Part shown: in pieces, positions 15,435 to 22,350 of the stretch
Numbering within the stretch: the first letter of the stretch is position 1
How the letters are laid out: each line of letters starts with the position of its first letter
Source: a virus
Length of the DNA: 31,359 bases
Virus record (IMG/VR): IMGVR_UViG_3300007640_000144
Location: 1-31,359 of that record
Direction: 5' to 3' (one strand)
Notes under the pieces: generated by a model
Databases searched by the model: none
Told to the model about the DNA's origin: nothing
Seen by the model: the letters and a program-made list of their open reading frames with translations, nothing else
Translations under genes and position numbers: made by a program

Positions 15435-18058
15435 CAGACCTCTCTCAAACCTATCGGTGTCTCGGCAATACGCACAGTGCTCAGTCGCACAGAGCCTTCA
15501 ACACCTATCTCGAATGTATCCGAACGGTAGCCGCGAGGCAAACGAAACACTCTGCGACTGTCAAGTTGTTGGGTCAAGACCAGTTCGCCATCAACCCAGA
15601 GCTTGAAGGTGACACCGCCGTCGCTGTCCCACAGGATGGTAGAGGTGTCCCACGTATCGGTCACGGTGTCCCAGACGGGCGAGGTTGCAGCGTAGTCGGC
15701 ATCGACCTGTGCCGCGCCGATGTTGATCGGGTTCTCCGTTGTGATGATTTTGGATTTCCACTCGAACGGTTGGGCAGGTTGGTCAAGGTCGTCCCAGAGA
15801 TACACATCCCCGGCGGTTCCGGTGGCATAGTACAAGTTGTTGGTGAGCGGATCATACCACGTAGCCTCGGGCTGCTCGTCGGTCACGAGATCAACGAAGA
15901 AACCGCCGACGCGGTCGTCACGTTCGAAGCTGATGCCGCCTGCAGAGTGCCATGCGAGGTAGGTGTCTTTGTACGCCGTACCCACCAGCGTGGTCGGGTC
16001 GAGGTCTGCATTCCACGTGTCGCTGTTGTACAGCAGGCGGGTTGCAAGCTGCGGACCGGTCGTGGTCGAGTAGAGTGCCAGCCCGTCATGGGTGGCGTAC
16101 ATCACCCCGAAGCCCATGTTGGCAATACTGCGCTTGTTCAGGCAGGGGTACCGCGCATCGACACGCGTCAGACTGAGGACCACGGGGTCATTACCGGCGA
16201 CGAGGTAAGGGTAGTTCTCTGTGGCGACCAGCAAGTAGCCCGAGAACACAGCGAGACCCACGATGTTGAACGGGATTTCCTTTTTGTACACACGCGGCCA
16301 TGCGTGGTACTGGCCCGGCTCAGAGAAGTAGAGTTCGTTGCCGACAAAGCCCACGAGGATGTTGTTATTGTACAGCGTCAGGCCCTTGAGGCCCTCCGGC
16401 GGCGGGTCGTAGTCGTCTGTCGCCAGTGCATTGAGCAAGCTGGTCACGTTGAAATCGTCGGTGAAGTCGTACGATCCGTCGCCCCAGTACCGAGGCGTAC
16501 TCGTCCCGGGGTTCTCCGAGACATCGTGGTAGAGCGTGCCGCCTGCGCCGCCGGAACCGACACCGCCGGTGTAGGTGAATGTGTAATCGTCGATTACATC
16601 CGTGACTTCGCCACCGGCCACGCCCGTGCTGATTTTGAAATAGCTGCCCACTGTAAGATTATGGGGCTGCACAGTCGTGACCGTCGTGCCCACCACGGTG
16701 TCCACAGTCACAGGGAACCACAGAGTGGCAAGGCGCAAGTACTCTGTGTCTGCAACAGTCGAGAGCGTGCGGTACAGACGAATGCCTTGGACTTGGTTCT
16801 TACCTGCAGGTTTGGCCGTCGGCAGATTGCTGATCGTAACGACCTGACCTTCCTTGATGTACAGTTCATCGGAAGGCAGCGAGCCGATGGATTCCTCCTC
16901 CCACGGGGTGAACCACGTGTAGAGATAGCTGCGAGCCTGCGTGCCACCGGCAAGGTCAACACGTCCATCGCTGCTCGATATGGTCGAGACTTGAAAACCC
17001 GGACTGGTATAGGTGAAGGTCGTCGAGTCGATGACCGTAACCTCGATGGACGTAGCGTTCAGATTGGTGATGTCCCAATCCACGTTGCCGCTGGTCGTCG
17101 TATATTTGGTGGACGTAACGTCAAATGTGTCGGCTGTTGGTGTTGCCGTGACCGTGAAGATGTTCGCCGTGGCCGTACCCGAGGTGAACCGGAGCAAAAC
17201 ACGCGAGCCGATGGCCAGCCCATGACCGATGATTGTCACTGTGATGGTTGTGCCGGTCTGACTGTACGTCCCCGACCGGTTGGTAAACCCGCTGATCGTG
17301 ACGAAAGCACCTGACTTGAGGCCATGGGGTACAGAAGCCAAAGCTGCATAACCACCGGATGTATACGCCGCGTACCCTGTGCTATCTATTCCATCCAGAC
17401 TGAAAGTGTTTGCGTCAATCACTGTTACTGTAAACAGTAGATCGTTCACCTCTACCATGCCAACAACGTCGGTAATCCGAACAGTATCGCCAGTTGTAAA
17501 ACCATGTGCGGTCGCAGTTACAACAGCCGGATTTGCCTGTGTAATGCCGCTGATCGTGATTGCTGGGCCACCCGTAGCGACAGTAACGACACCTCCGGCA
17601 TCGCGCTCGTAGGTTGCCGTCGTCTTGGTGGTGAACGGCGTCTCGGTCGCCGTCGGGGTTTGCGTTGGGAGCGGCAGCCCGAGGTCATAATAGTCCACGG
17701 GGTAGGGCTGCGCCCCGGTCGTGGCCAAAGCGTAGGTAGACACCTTGGGTGCGCCATCGCCGGTATAATAGAACCGCTGCTCCTCGACATTCTCAGAGCC
17801 AGACGGCGTGACGATGTCCACATCTTTGTCCCACACGAGCCAGACGGGGTTGTTTGCCGGATCGTAGAGAGCGTGCAGTGTCACCGGTGCCACGCCAGAC
17901 AGCCCATGGTTGCCTGCGACAGAAGGCCGGGGGTAAGGGATCAAATCACCAGAGTACAGCTTGACATTCGTCGCCGTCTGCGCGGCCATATCGGGAAGAA
18001 GCTCCGGCGCGATACGCGGAGCCTTCCCTAAAAACCTCTGAAATTTGATCCCGGGCAT
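15434..18058 (-). CDS. Tail nozzle / head-tail stabilisation protein (T7 gp12-like)
   Basis: An 874-residue protein. The N-terminus (FQRFLGKAPRIAPELLPDMA then AQTATNVKLYSGDLIPYPRP) matches the opening of podovirus stabilisation or tail tubular B proteins, where the same region packs against the adaptor ring. Residues from roughly 170 to 530 contain several inserted small beta modules of the type HGFTTGDTVRITDVVGMVEV ... FSLDGIDSTGY, seen repeatedly in phage structural proteins. The remainder is a run of beta strands with conserved aromatic residues (FSEPGQYHAWP, VYLWDDLDQP), consistent with a beta-propeller platform. In T7 the equivalent protein closes the tail tube and opens at ejection. The Shine-Dalgarno is weak and the start lies just after a 14-codon reading frame, so coupling is likely. 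The nozzle family call is good; the exact subtype is not. Confidence 0.75.
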   Translation of the reverse strand: MPGIKFQRFLGKAPRIAPELLPDMAAQTATNVKLYSGDLIPYPRPSVAGNHGLSGVAPVTLHALYDPANNPVWLVWDKDVDIVTPSGSENVEEQRFYYTGDGAPKVSTYALATTGAQPYPVDYYDLGLPLPTQTPTATETPFTTKTTATYERDAGGVVTVATGGPAITISGITQANPAVVTATAHGFTTGDTVRITDVVGMVEVNDLLFTVTVIDANTFSLDGIDSTGYAAYTSGGYAALASVPHGLKSGAFVTISGFTNRSGTYSQTGTTITVTIIGHGLAIGSRVLLRFTSGTATANIFTVTATPTADTFDVTSTKYTTTSGNVDWDITNLNATSIEVTVIDSTTFTYTSPGFQVSTISSSDGRVDLAGGTQARSYLYTWFTPWEEESIGSLPSDELYIKEGQVVTISNLPTAKPAGKNQVQGIRLYRTLSTVADTEYLRLATLWFPVTVDTVVGTTVTTVQPHNLTVGSYFKISTGVAGGEVTDVIDDYTFTYTGGVGSGGAGGTLYHDVSENPGTSTPRYWGDGSYDFTDDFNVTSLLNALATDDYDPPPEGLKGLTLYNNNILVGFVGNELYFSEPGQYHAWPRVYKKEIPFNIVGLAVFSGYLLVATENYPYLVAGNDPVVLSLTRVDARYPCLNKRSIANMGFGVMYATHDGLALYSTTTGPQLATRLLYNSDTWNADLDPTTLVGTAYKDTYLAWHSAGGISFERDDRVGGFFVDLVTDEQPEATWYDPLTNNLYYATGTAGDVYLWDDLDQPAQPFEWKSKIITTENPINIGAAQVDADYAATSPVWDTVTDTWDTSTILWDSDGGVTFKLWVDGELVLTQQLDSRRVFRLPRGYRSDTFEIGVEGSVRLSTVRIAETPIGLREV

Positions 18059-18061
18059 TAA

Positions 18062-18106
18062 TTACTTCTTCTTTTTCTTCGCTGCTTCTTTCTTCTTACC
18101 CATCAT
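18062..18106 (-). CDS. Tiny lysine-rich reading frame (14 residues)
   Basis: Reads MMGKKKEAAKKKKK then TAA. Its ATG overlaps the o-spanin stop as ATGA, and a GAAAGGG sequence lies about 8 bases upstream as a possible ribosome-binding site. It ends 3 bases before the nozzle ATG. It could be a genuine small basic peptide, or a leader whose translation delivers ribosomes to the nozzle gene, which has a poor Shine-Dalgarno of its own. Lys codons are mixed AAG/AAA, which argues against simple slippage. Confidence 0.4.
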   Translation of the reverse strand: MMGKKKEAAKKKKK

Positions 18107-18300
18107 TTGCAAACCCTTTCTCTGGTTTCATTGTGGACCACCACGTCCGCCAACAGGTCTCGGTCATTCTCCAGAAGCCAGTCGATTGTCGGCTGGCCGC
18201 CGAAGGGGATTGTGCGCGTCCAATCGCACTCAGTCGTTACCACGCAACCACCGAGCAGCCCGGTTAGCGAGGCCAATATCGTCAAGCGCATGAACCTCAT
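18103..18300 (-). CDS. Outer-membrane spanin subunit, Rz1-like lipoprotein
   Basis: A 65-residue lipoprotein. The signal sequence (MRFMRLTILASLTGLLGGC) ends in an LGGC lipobox with the lipid-carrying Cys at position 19. After it come conserved-looking C25, W27 and a terminal HNET...C (H56, N57, C64), a pattern I recall in small phage lipoproteins found next to holins. The ATG lies inside the i-spanin gene in another frame, 71 bases before its end, with a GGAGGT ribosome-binding site embedded in that gene. Overlapping Rz/Rz1-type pairs disrupt the outer membrane in the last lysis step. The lipoprotein nature is clear; the spanin role rests on context and overlap. Confidence 0.7.
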   Translation of the reverse strand: MRFMRLTILASLTGLLGGCVVTTECDWTRTIPFGGQPTIDWLLENDRDLLADVVVHNETRERVCK

Positions 18301-18460
18301 CGCGCACCTCCTGTGCCTTCTTCACATCCTCCAGCCGCTTCTCCGTTTCCTTAGCGTTCCGGGCCTTGTCGGCCTTGCGGTAGCCATAGAGAAACATCAC
18401 CAACCCGCTGACTGCGGCGGCGATGTAAGGTGCAAGCGGTCCAAGAATGAGGTCGATCAT
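18230..18460 (-). CDS. Inner-membrane spanin subunit, Rz-like
   Basis: A 76-residue protein with one N-terminal membrane segment (residues about 7-27, LGPLAPYIAAAVSGLVMFLY), followed by a highly charged helix (KADKARNAKETEKRLEDVKK) and a tail ending RAARWLRGND. This is the type II membrane topology of i-spanins: cytoplasmic N-terminus and a periplasmic coiled coil. The ATG overlaps the stop of the holin-like gene as ATGA, and the Rz1-like gene is embedded at its 3' end. It would bind the o-spanin across the periplasm and fuse the two membranes after the amidase has cut the wall. It is shorter than lambda Rz. Confidence 0.7.
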   Translation of the reverse strand: MIDLILGPLAPYIAAAVSGLVMFLYGYRKADKARNAKETEKRLEDVKKAQEVRDEVHALDDIGLANRAARWLRGND

Positions 18461-18633
18461 GTTGCCCAGCCTTTCTTCTTGGCATAAGTATACACGGTTT
18501 CGGTGGCTACGCCAACGCCAGTTGCGACAAGCAGCACGACATCTGGATCACCGGCGAGCAAGCTGCCGATCTCCATACCAAACACGAGGCCGACGCCGTA
18601 GCGAAGGATGATGCGAGTGATAGGTGCGGTCAT
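18457..18633 (-). CDS. Small holin-like membrane protein (58 residues)
   Basis: Reads MTAPITRIILRYGVGLVFGM at the N-terminus and ends VYTYAKKKGWAT. It has two hydrophobic stretches (about 8-27 and 31-44) separated by a short acidic turn (GDPD) and a basic C-terminal tail, which suits a small holin with two membrane passes. The start is fixed by an AAAGGAGG ribosome-binding site and an ATGA overlap with the amidase stop; the end overlaps the i-spanin ATG in the same way. Lying between endolysin and spanins, it is the best candidate for the pore that triggers lysis. Small holins are diverse, so the call relies on size, topology and neighbours. Confidence 0.65.
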   Translation of the reverse strand: MTAPITRIILRYGVGLVFGMEIGSLLAGDPDVVLLVATGVGVATETVYTYAKKKGWAT

Positions 18634-19226
18634 GCCGGGCCTCCTTTACCAAGCCCGAGGGCCTTGAAGATTTTCGTCAGTAGCTCAGCCAACAGGTTGC
18701 GACTGGGCGGTGCAGGTGTAGGCGTGGGAGCCGCCTTCAACCACGTCGGTACGTCGAACGCAGGGCAGCCTTTGTTCGGGTCTACCTCGTTGTGACCCAG
18801 TACCTCCAGCGTGCGGCCTGCCAACCGGTTGATCTCAGCGATGGCTTCGCGCAGCGCGCGGTCCTGCGCCGGGGTGAAGTGGTCCGAGAACTTATCGGTG
18901 CGTGCACCCCACTTGCCATCCGGCCACCGGCCACCGGCCAGTGCGATGTGGATCGTATCGGTGTTGTGTCCTTTGGCACCCGCGCCCGTGTCGTCGAATG
19001 TGTTGTCGTCGTTGTTCAGATCGCGGCCCTTAGCGCGGCGACCTTCGTAGTCGATGATCTCGGCATAGGCGATAGCCTTCCACCCGCGACCGTGAGGCTT
19101 GGGGTTCGTATGCCACGGTGTGACCTCGCGCACCATCTGCTCAGCAGTCTTGCCGTGCCCCCACGCCGGTGTCGTGGCGAGGCAGTGGACCATGATCTTC
19201 GTCTTGTGCGCAGGGACTTTCATCAT
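18630..19226 (-). CDS. Endolysin: N-acetylmuramoyl-L-alanine amidase (Amidase_2 / T7 lysozyme type)
   Basis: A 198-residue zinc amidase that cuts the bond between N-acetylmuramic acid and L-alanine in peptidoglycan. Candidate zinc ligands are H14 (in MVHCLAT), H145 (GHNEVDPNKGCPAF) and C154, with Y54 and K152 in the places of T7 lysozyme's Y46 and K128. The domain fills residues about 8-165; the rest is a Pro-rich linker and a short Leu/Lys-rich tail. There is no signal peptide, so export would depend on the holin. The start has a near-perfect AAAGGAGGTAT Shine-Dalgarno and overlaps the upstream stop as ATGA. T7 lysozyme also inhibits the phage RNA polymerase; whether this one does is unknown. 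Confidence 0.88.
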   Translation of the reverse strand: MMKVPAHKTKIMVHCLATTPAWGHGKTAEQMVREVTPWHTNPKPHGRGWKAIAYAEIIDYEGRRAKGRDLNNDDNTFDDTGAGAKGHNTDTIHIALAGGRWPDGKWGARTDKFSDHFTPAQDRALREAIAEINRLAGRTLEVLGHNEVDPNKGCPAFDVPTWLKAAPTPTPAPPSRNLLAELLTKIFKALGLGKGGPA

Positions 19227-19486
19227 ATACCTCCTTTCGCTCTGCTCTCCAGCAGGCGGTCGAGCTTGGCGTCGAGGGCCTCCAGCCGGTTCATCACGCG
19301 GTTGATGTCGGCGTGAACCTCACCCTTGGTGACATACTCCTTGGCCATTTCCTCACGCGTGCGGTTCAGCAGGATCGTGACCCGCTTCAGTTCTTCGACA
19401 TAGCTCCTGAGCACCCAGCCCAGCAGGCCGAATGCGAAGGTGAGAATGCCGTTCCAGATCATACCTGCTTCCATCGTCGTCCTCAT
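19223..19486 (-). CDS. Small membrane/coiled-coil protein upstream of endolysin
   Basis: An 87-residue protein with a hydrophobic segment (IWNGILTFAFGLLGWVL, about residues 10-26) followed by a long charged helix with heptad spacing (for example INRVMNRLEALDAKLDRLLE). The arrangement resembles XhlA-type and other small holin-associated proteins: one membrane pass plus a coiled coil. The first ATG overlaps the upstream stop, but its GGAG is only about 2 bases away; the ATG at 19474 has AGGA at a better distance and would give 83 residues. It lies directly before the amidase with an ATGA overlap, so it probably belongs to the lysis cassette, possibly as a second holin or an antiholin. I do not recognise an exact family. 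Confidence 0.55.
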   Translation of the reverse strand: MRTTMEAGMIWNGILTFAFGLLGWVLRSYVEELKRVTILLNRTREEMAKEYVTKGEVHADINRVMNRLEALDAKLDRLLESRAKGGI

Positions 19487-20100
19487 AACTCCATCGTGTT
19501 ACATTCAACCGCGCTGTTGAGCGGCGGTGCTTCAGAGAAAGTGAGCGTCGTGCCGGATACAGAATATCCGGCCTTGCCCTGATACACGCCGTCGATGAAG
19601 ACCAATGTGTGGTTCTTGGAGATTGGCGTCGTAGAAAGTGTAAAGTTGACCTGCGACCCGGTGCCGGTGAAGCTGTCTGCCGTGAAGTTTAAGGCAGCAA
19701 CCTGTGCGTCCGTGTAGGCCCGGAGGGCAGTATCGGCAGCCGCTACCTCTGCGTCCGTGTAGGCCCGGAGGGTGGCGTCCAACGTATTGATGTCGTCCGT
19801 GATCGCATCTTCGACCGAGGCTGCTGTGACCCTGATCTCGATGCGTCCACCGGCGGGGAAATGCTGCCCGGCAGTTCCTTCTTGGGCCCGGGTCACGGTG
19901 AGGGTATCCCCCACGCGGTTTGTGACCTTGATAATCTCCGGCCCAGTGGTCGGGCCAGAGAGCGTGGCATAGAAGTATTCCCCTGCGCTCAGGCTGGGGA
20001 ACAGGCTGCCCTGCCCCGAGGACAACGCAATACCGGTATCCGTCGCTGACAAAGCTGCAGCGAGCGTGGCAGATACGTTATTCCGCAGGAGCACAGGCAT
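19483..20100 (-). CDS. Tail fibre/adaptor protein with paralogous N-terminal attachment domain
   Basis: A 205-residue protein. Residues 1-95 (start MPVLLRNNVSATLAAAL; later GEYFYATLSG, EIIKVTNRVGDTLTVTRAQE and RIEIRVTAAS) are clearly paralogous to the N-termini of the 696-residue tailspike and of the 108-residue protein at 25161-25487. A middle helical repeat (LRAYTDAEVAAADTALRAYT) is typical of fibre shafts, and a C-terminal ~75-residue beta domain (NFTADSFTGTGSQVNFTLST ... TLVFIDGVYQGKAGYSVSG) is a form common in phage fibres and baseplate-type proteins. It may be a short fibre or a connector for other receptor-binding proteins. The Shine-Dalgarno is weak; only 2 bases separate it from the preceding gene. 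Confidence 0.65.
   Translation of the reverse strand: MPVLLRNNVSATLAAALSATDTGIALSSGQGSLFPSLSAGEYFYATLSGPTTGPEIIKVTNRVGDTLTVTRAQEGTAGQHFPAGGRIEIRVTAASVEDAITDDINTLDATLRAYTDAEVAAADTALRAYTDAQVAALNFTADSFTGTGSQVNFTLSTTPISKNHTLVFIDGVYQGKAGYSVSGTTLTFSEAPPLNSAVECNTMEL
19706..19772 (-). repeat. 22-bp direct repeat, offset 45 bp, in fibre shaft
   Basis: GCGTCCGTGTAGGCCCGGAG plus GG occurs identically at 19706-19727 and 19751-19772. Each copy encodes the LRAYTDA motif, so the shaft helix has been lengthened by duplication of a 15-codon unit. The two copies lie within one gene and stay in frame. Confidence 0.85.
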
Positions 20101-20102
20101 GG

Positions 20103-20405
20103 CTAGTGGCGGTCCTTGTCCTCGCGCCCAAGGCGCACGTTGATGTCATCAGATACAGTGAACTCACCGGTCTTTACACCGACACGATACCACATGAGTT
20201 CCGGTTCGAAACCAACTTCCTCAGTGGGCGCGGTGAAGGTGTCCACATCTACCCATGTCGCATTGTCGATGCTCCGCTGGACAGTCACCGTCGTCGTGGC
20301 GGTGAAGGTCGGCCCGGTCAGGGACAGGTTGAAGTACCCCTCCAGCCGGACAGCATCAGAAAAGGTGTTCTCAGCGGTGATGTTTTTGGTTGCGATGGTG
20401 GTCAT
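20103..20405 (-). CDS. Small beta-rich structural protein, unknown
   Basis: A 100-residue protein with alternating beta-strand pattern (VRLEGYFNLSLTGPTFTATT, VTVQRSIDNATWVDVDTF, LMWYRVGVKTGEFT). The motif of a strand followed by R-S-x-D-x-x-T-W is common in small phage virion proteins with a beta-sandwich fold that sit with fibre genes. Its ATG overlaps the upstream stop (ATGA) and a GGAGG ribosome-binding site lies 7 bases upstream. Placed between tailspike and fibre genes, it is probably a tail accessory protein or a chaperone; the sequence does not say which. Confidence 0.5.
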   Translation of the reverse strand: MTTIATKNITAENTFSDAVRLEGYFNLSLTGPTFTATTTVTVQRSIDNATWVDVDTFTAPTEEVGFEPELMWYRVGVKTGEFTVSDDINVRLGREDKDRH

Positions 20406-20659
20406 TCGCCTGCCTCCTGCGCTGCAGCGTAGGCTGCCTTGGCGTCTGCGGTGAAAACTGCCTTGGCGATCTTCGCCACGTCCGCATCCTCTGCGCTCAG
20501 ATCAGCGTCAGGCGTCAGCACATGGCGGTGGAAGGTGCGGCTGATCTCCACGCCGTCCTCTGCGATGATCGTGGCCGTTCTGACCTGCACGATGGGATAA
20601 CCCGCTGCCAGTTGCAGAACCTCGATCTTGTCGGCGATTGTCATTTTATTCAGTGCCAT
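20402..20659 (-). CDS. Small hypothetical protein in tail cassette
   Basis: An 85-residue protein starting after a strong AAAAGGAGG ribosome-binding site. The sequence has an N-terminal helix (NKMTIADKIEVLQLAAGYPI), a pair of strands (VQVRTATIIAEDGVEISRTF) and an Ala/Asp-rich helical end (VAKIAKAVFTADAKAAYAAA). There is no motif I recognise. Its stop overlaps the start of the 100-residue gene. It could be a fibre assembly chaperone or a small virion protein, judging by position only. Confidence 0.5.
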   Translation of the reverse strand: MALNKMTIADKIEVLQLAAGYPIVQVRTATIIAEDGVEISRTFHRHVLTPDADLSAEDADVAKIAKAVFTADAKAAYAAAQEAGE

Positions 20660-20708
20660 ATTGGCCTCCTTTTACCGTCCTTTCGGACCTGTCCACGCTC
20701 GAAGCGCA
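20660..20708 (-). other. 49-base intergenic gap with two short hairpins
   Basis: On the transcript strand this gap contains CGCT-TCG-AGCG (20696-20706) and GTCC-GAAA-GGAC (20677-20688), each a 4-bp stem, followed by the AAAAGGAGG ribosome-binding site of the next gene. The stems are too short to call a terminator. They could be mRNA processing or stability elements, or chance. Confidence 0.3.
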
Positions 20709-20885
20709 TTAACCATCTTTGCGGGGATCGGTGGCCAAATACAGGCCACCATCGTATCCCTCGACAACACTTGCTTCATCTTCATATGAACCCTCAGGAA
20801 TAGGATTTGCTCCTTTGCAATCATCCCATTCTCCGATGTTGATAAGATCACCATTCTGGTCTCGAATGATTTTCATAATGGTCAT
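20709..20885 (-). CDS. Small acidic hypothetical protein (58 residues)
   Basis: The frame beginning MTIMKIIRDQNGDLINIGEW is chosen over a competing frame in the same bases because it looks protein-like (charged, balanced, acidic) and because its ATG overlaps the tailspike stop as ATGA, the junction type used across this module. A second possible start is the ATG at 20876 (MKIIRDQ). Asp, Glu and Gly are abundant (for example GSYEDEASVVEGYDGGLYLA). No family is recognised. It could be a tailspike-associated protein or an unrelated small gene. Confidence 0.5.
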   Translation of the reverse strand: MTIMKIIRDQNGDLINIGEWDDCKGANPIPEGSYEDEASVVEGYDGGLYLATDPRKDG

Positions 20886-22339
20886 TTTGCAACCCATCCT
20901 GTATTGCCAGTTCCACTTTCCTTCACATACAGCGTTGTGCCAGCACCACCTGCAAGGTTTAGATACACGGAACCGGGCGAGGCTGTTTTGCTACCCTCCG
21001 GGCTTCCAGTTCCTGCTGATAGGCTGGCAGATGGTGCAGCAGTCCCGTCGCCCAAAAGTATATCCCTGTAAAAAGCACGGCTCTGATACCAAGGATGCGA
21101 TTGGCCATCGTTCCGGTATGCAACACCATCAACCGCGCCACCGTCATTGTAAAAGACAAGTGGCCCGTAGTTTGCCCCGCTGGTGGCAGCATTGTCTTGC
21201 TTCAAATTGTTGTAAAGACCAGTCTGTGCCCCAGTTGCGTCTTCGACAAGACCAATGCCAGAAACCAACGCTCCTTGAGCATTTACAAGTTGTAGAATGC
21301 TGTTCGTCTTGTCTTGGATGCGGAATGGCGCGTCAGACCCGCTGATGACTTTATAGCTATTGGAAATCGAAGTGGCGTTAATCACCGTCGCTGAACCAGA
21401 GTTTAGGATTAGGGCACGATCAACATTTCCTGATGCGCCATTACCAAAGTGTTTCCAGTCGACAATTTTTACAAAGACACCAATACTATCAGACGCAACA
21501 TAGACGTGCGCTTCGACTGGACCTTCTGTCCAAAGTCCGTAAAAACAGTTTGGCGAATAGCTGTCGGTTGCAACATACACGTTGTATCCAACATTATCCC
21601 CAGAGGAATAATAGTTATATTCGCAGTTCGCCCCGGTGAAGATGTTTCCATTTGTGCCGTTTGCAAAATAAATACCAGCGCCATCATTTTGCAAGCAGCG
21701 AATAAATGTAAACACGTTTGCATTCGATGGCAGGTTATTCGCAGAACCACCCCAAACATCAAAACCAGATGCGATATAAAGCCCGTGACTGCCGTTCGAA
21801 ATGCACTCAAGATTATTGATCTGGTTCACACCACATTGATACATAGCGACGCCAACATTTCCGCATCGTGAAACAGAGACGTTTTCGATTGTTGCTGATG
21901 TAAGCCGTAGAAAAGACAACCCGATCTGATTTGTTTTTGTCCTGTCACCAAGAATAGAAAAGTTGCGGAACGCAAGGCCAGCCACATCGTAAGTCCCAGT
22001 CACTGTAGGCGTTCCTGCGTTTCTCATTACTTGACCATCGACCGTTGGCCGAATGACTGTAGAATACTTCCCAGCACCTTCAACGCTGACATTCTGAGGA
22101 ACAGTCAAAGTTGCAGAGGTAAGATACTGCCCAGCAGGAAGCACAACAGTCCCGCCACCTTTGACCACATAGCCGTATCCGGTGAACGGAGTGTCTGAGA
22201 TTACAAGTGAGCCAGCCGCATCAAGCGCAGCCTGAATGGCAACAGTATCATCTGCAACGCCATCACCGACAGCGCCATAGTCTTTGACGTTAAAGAACGA
22301 TCCTTCGATCATCCTGTTATGTGCTTTTGTCAGCGCCAT
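20882..22339 (-). CDS. Beta-helix tailspike, pectate-lyase-3-like
   Basis: A 485-residue receptor-binding protein. Near the N-terminus VKDYGAVGDGVADDTVAIQA is the signature that opens Pectate_lyase_3-type right-handed beta-helix domains in tailspikes. The body has runs of short strands with Asn/Gly turns (GVAMYQCGVNQINNLECISN, FTGANCEYNYYSSGDN), as expected for a parallel beta-helix. The C-terminal tail (SVYLNLAGGAGTTLYVKESG ... GWVAK) recurs at the ends of phage fibres. Such spikes bind and often cleave surface polysaccharide. It lacks the paralogous attachment domain found in the other spike, so it must attach differently, perhaps to another cassette protein. Base composition is A/T-richer than flanking genes. 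Confidence 0.78.
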   Translation of the reverse strand: MALTKAHNRMIEGSFFNVKDYGAVGDGVADDTVAIQAALDAAGSLVISDTPFTGYGYVVKGGGTVVLPAGQYLTSATLTVPQNVSVEGAGKYSTVIRPTVDGQVMRNAGTPTVTGTYDVAGLAFRNFSILGDRTKTNQIGLSFLRLTSATIENVSVSRCGNVGVAMYQCGVNQINNLECISNGSHGLYIASGFDVWGGSANNLPSNANVFTFIRCLQNDGAGIYFANGTNGNIFTGANCEYNYYSSGDNVGYNVYVATDSYSPNCFYGLWTEGPVEAHVYVASDSIGVFVKIVDWKHFGNGASGNVDRALILNSGSATVINATSISNSYKVISGSDAPFRIQDKTNSILQLVNAQGALVSGIGLVEDATGAQTGLYNNLKQDNAATSGANYGPLVFYNDGGAVDGVAYRNDGQSHPWYQSRAFYRDILLGDGTAAPSASLSAGTGSPEGSKTASPGSVYLNLAGGAGTTLYVKESGTGNTGWVAK

Positions 22340-22350
22340 GTTTTAGCTCC

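Noticed and set aside
15365-17314. 649-codon open frame on the + strand opposite the nozzle gene
   Set aside because: It is an antisense shadow of a GC-rich coding region; the residues are Arg/Val/His-rich with no recognisable domain, and the - strand frame has clear homology features and a coupled start.
20677-20706. Two small hairpins as an intrinsic terminator
   Set aside because: The stems have only four pairs each and no U-tract, so I list them as a low-confidence element and not a terminator.
20672-20854. Alternative 60-residue frame opposite to the 58-residue call in the same bases
   Set aside because: Its sequence (many Met, Trp and hydrophobic residues without pattern) is not protein-like and its start is not coupled to the preceding gene, unlike the frame beginning at 20885.
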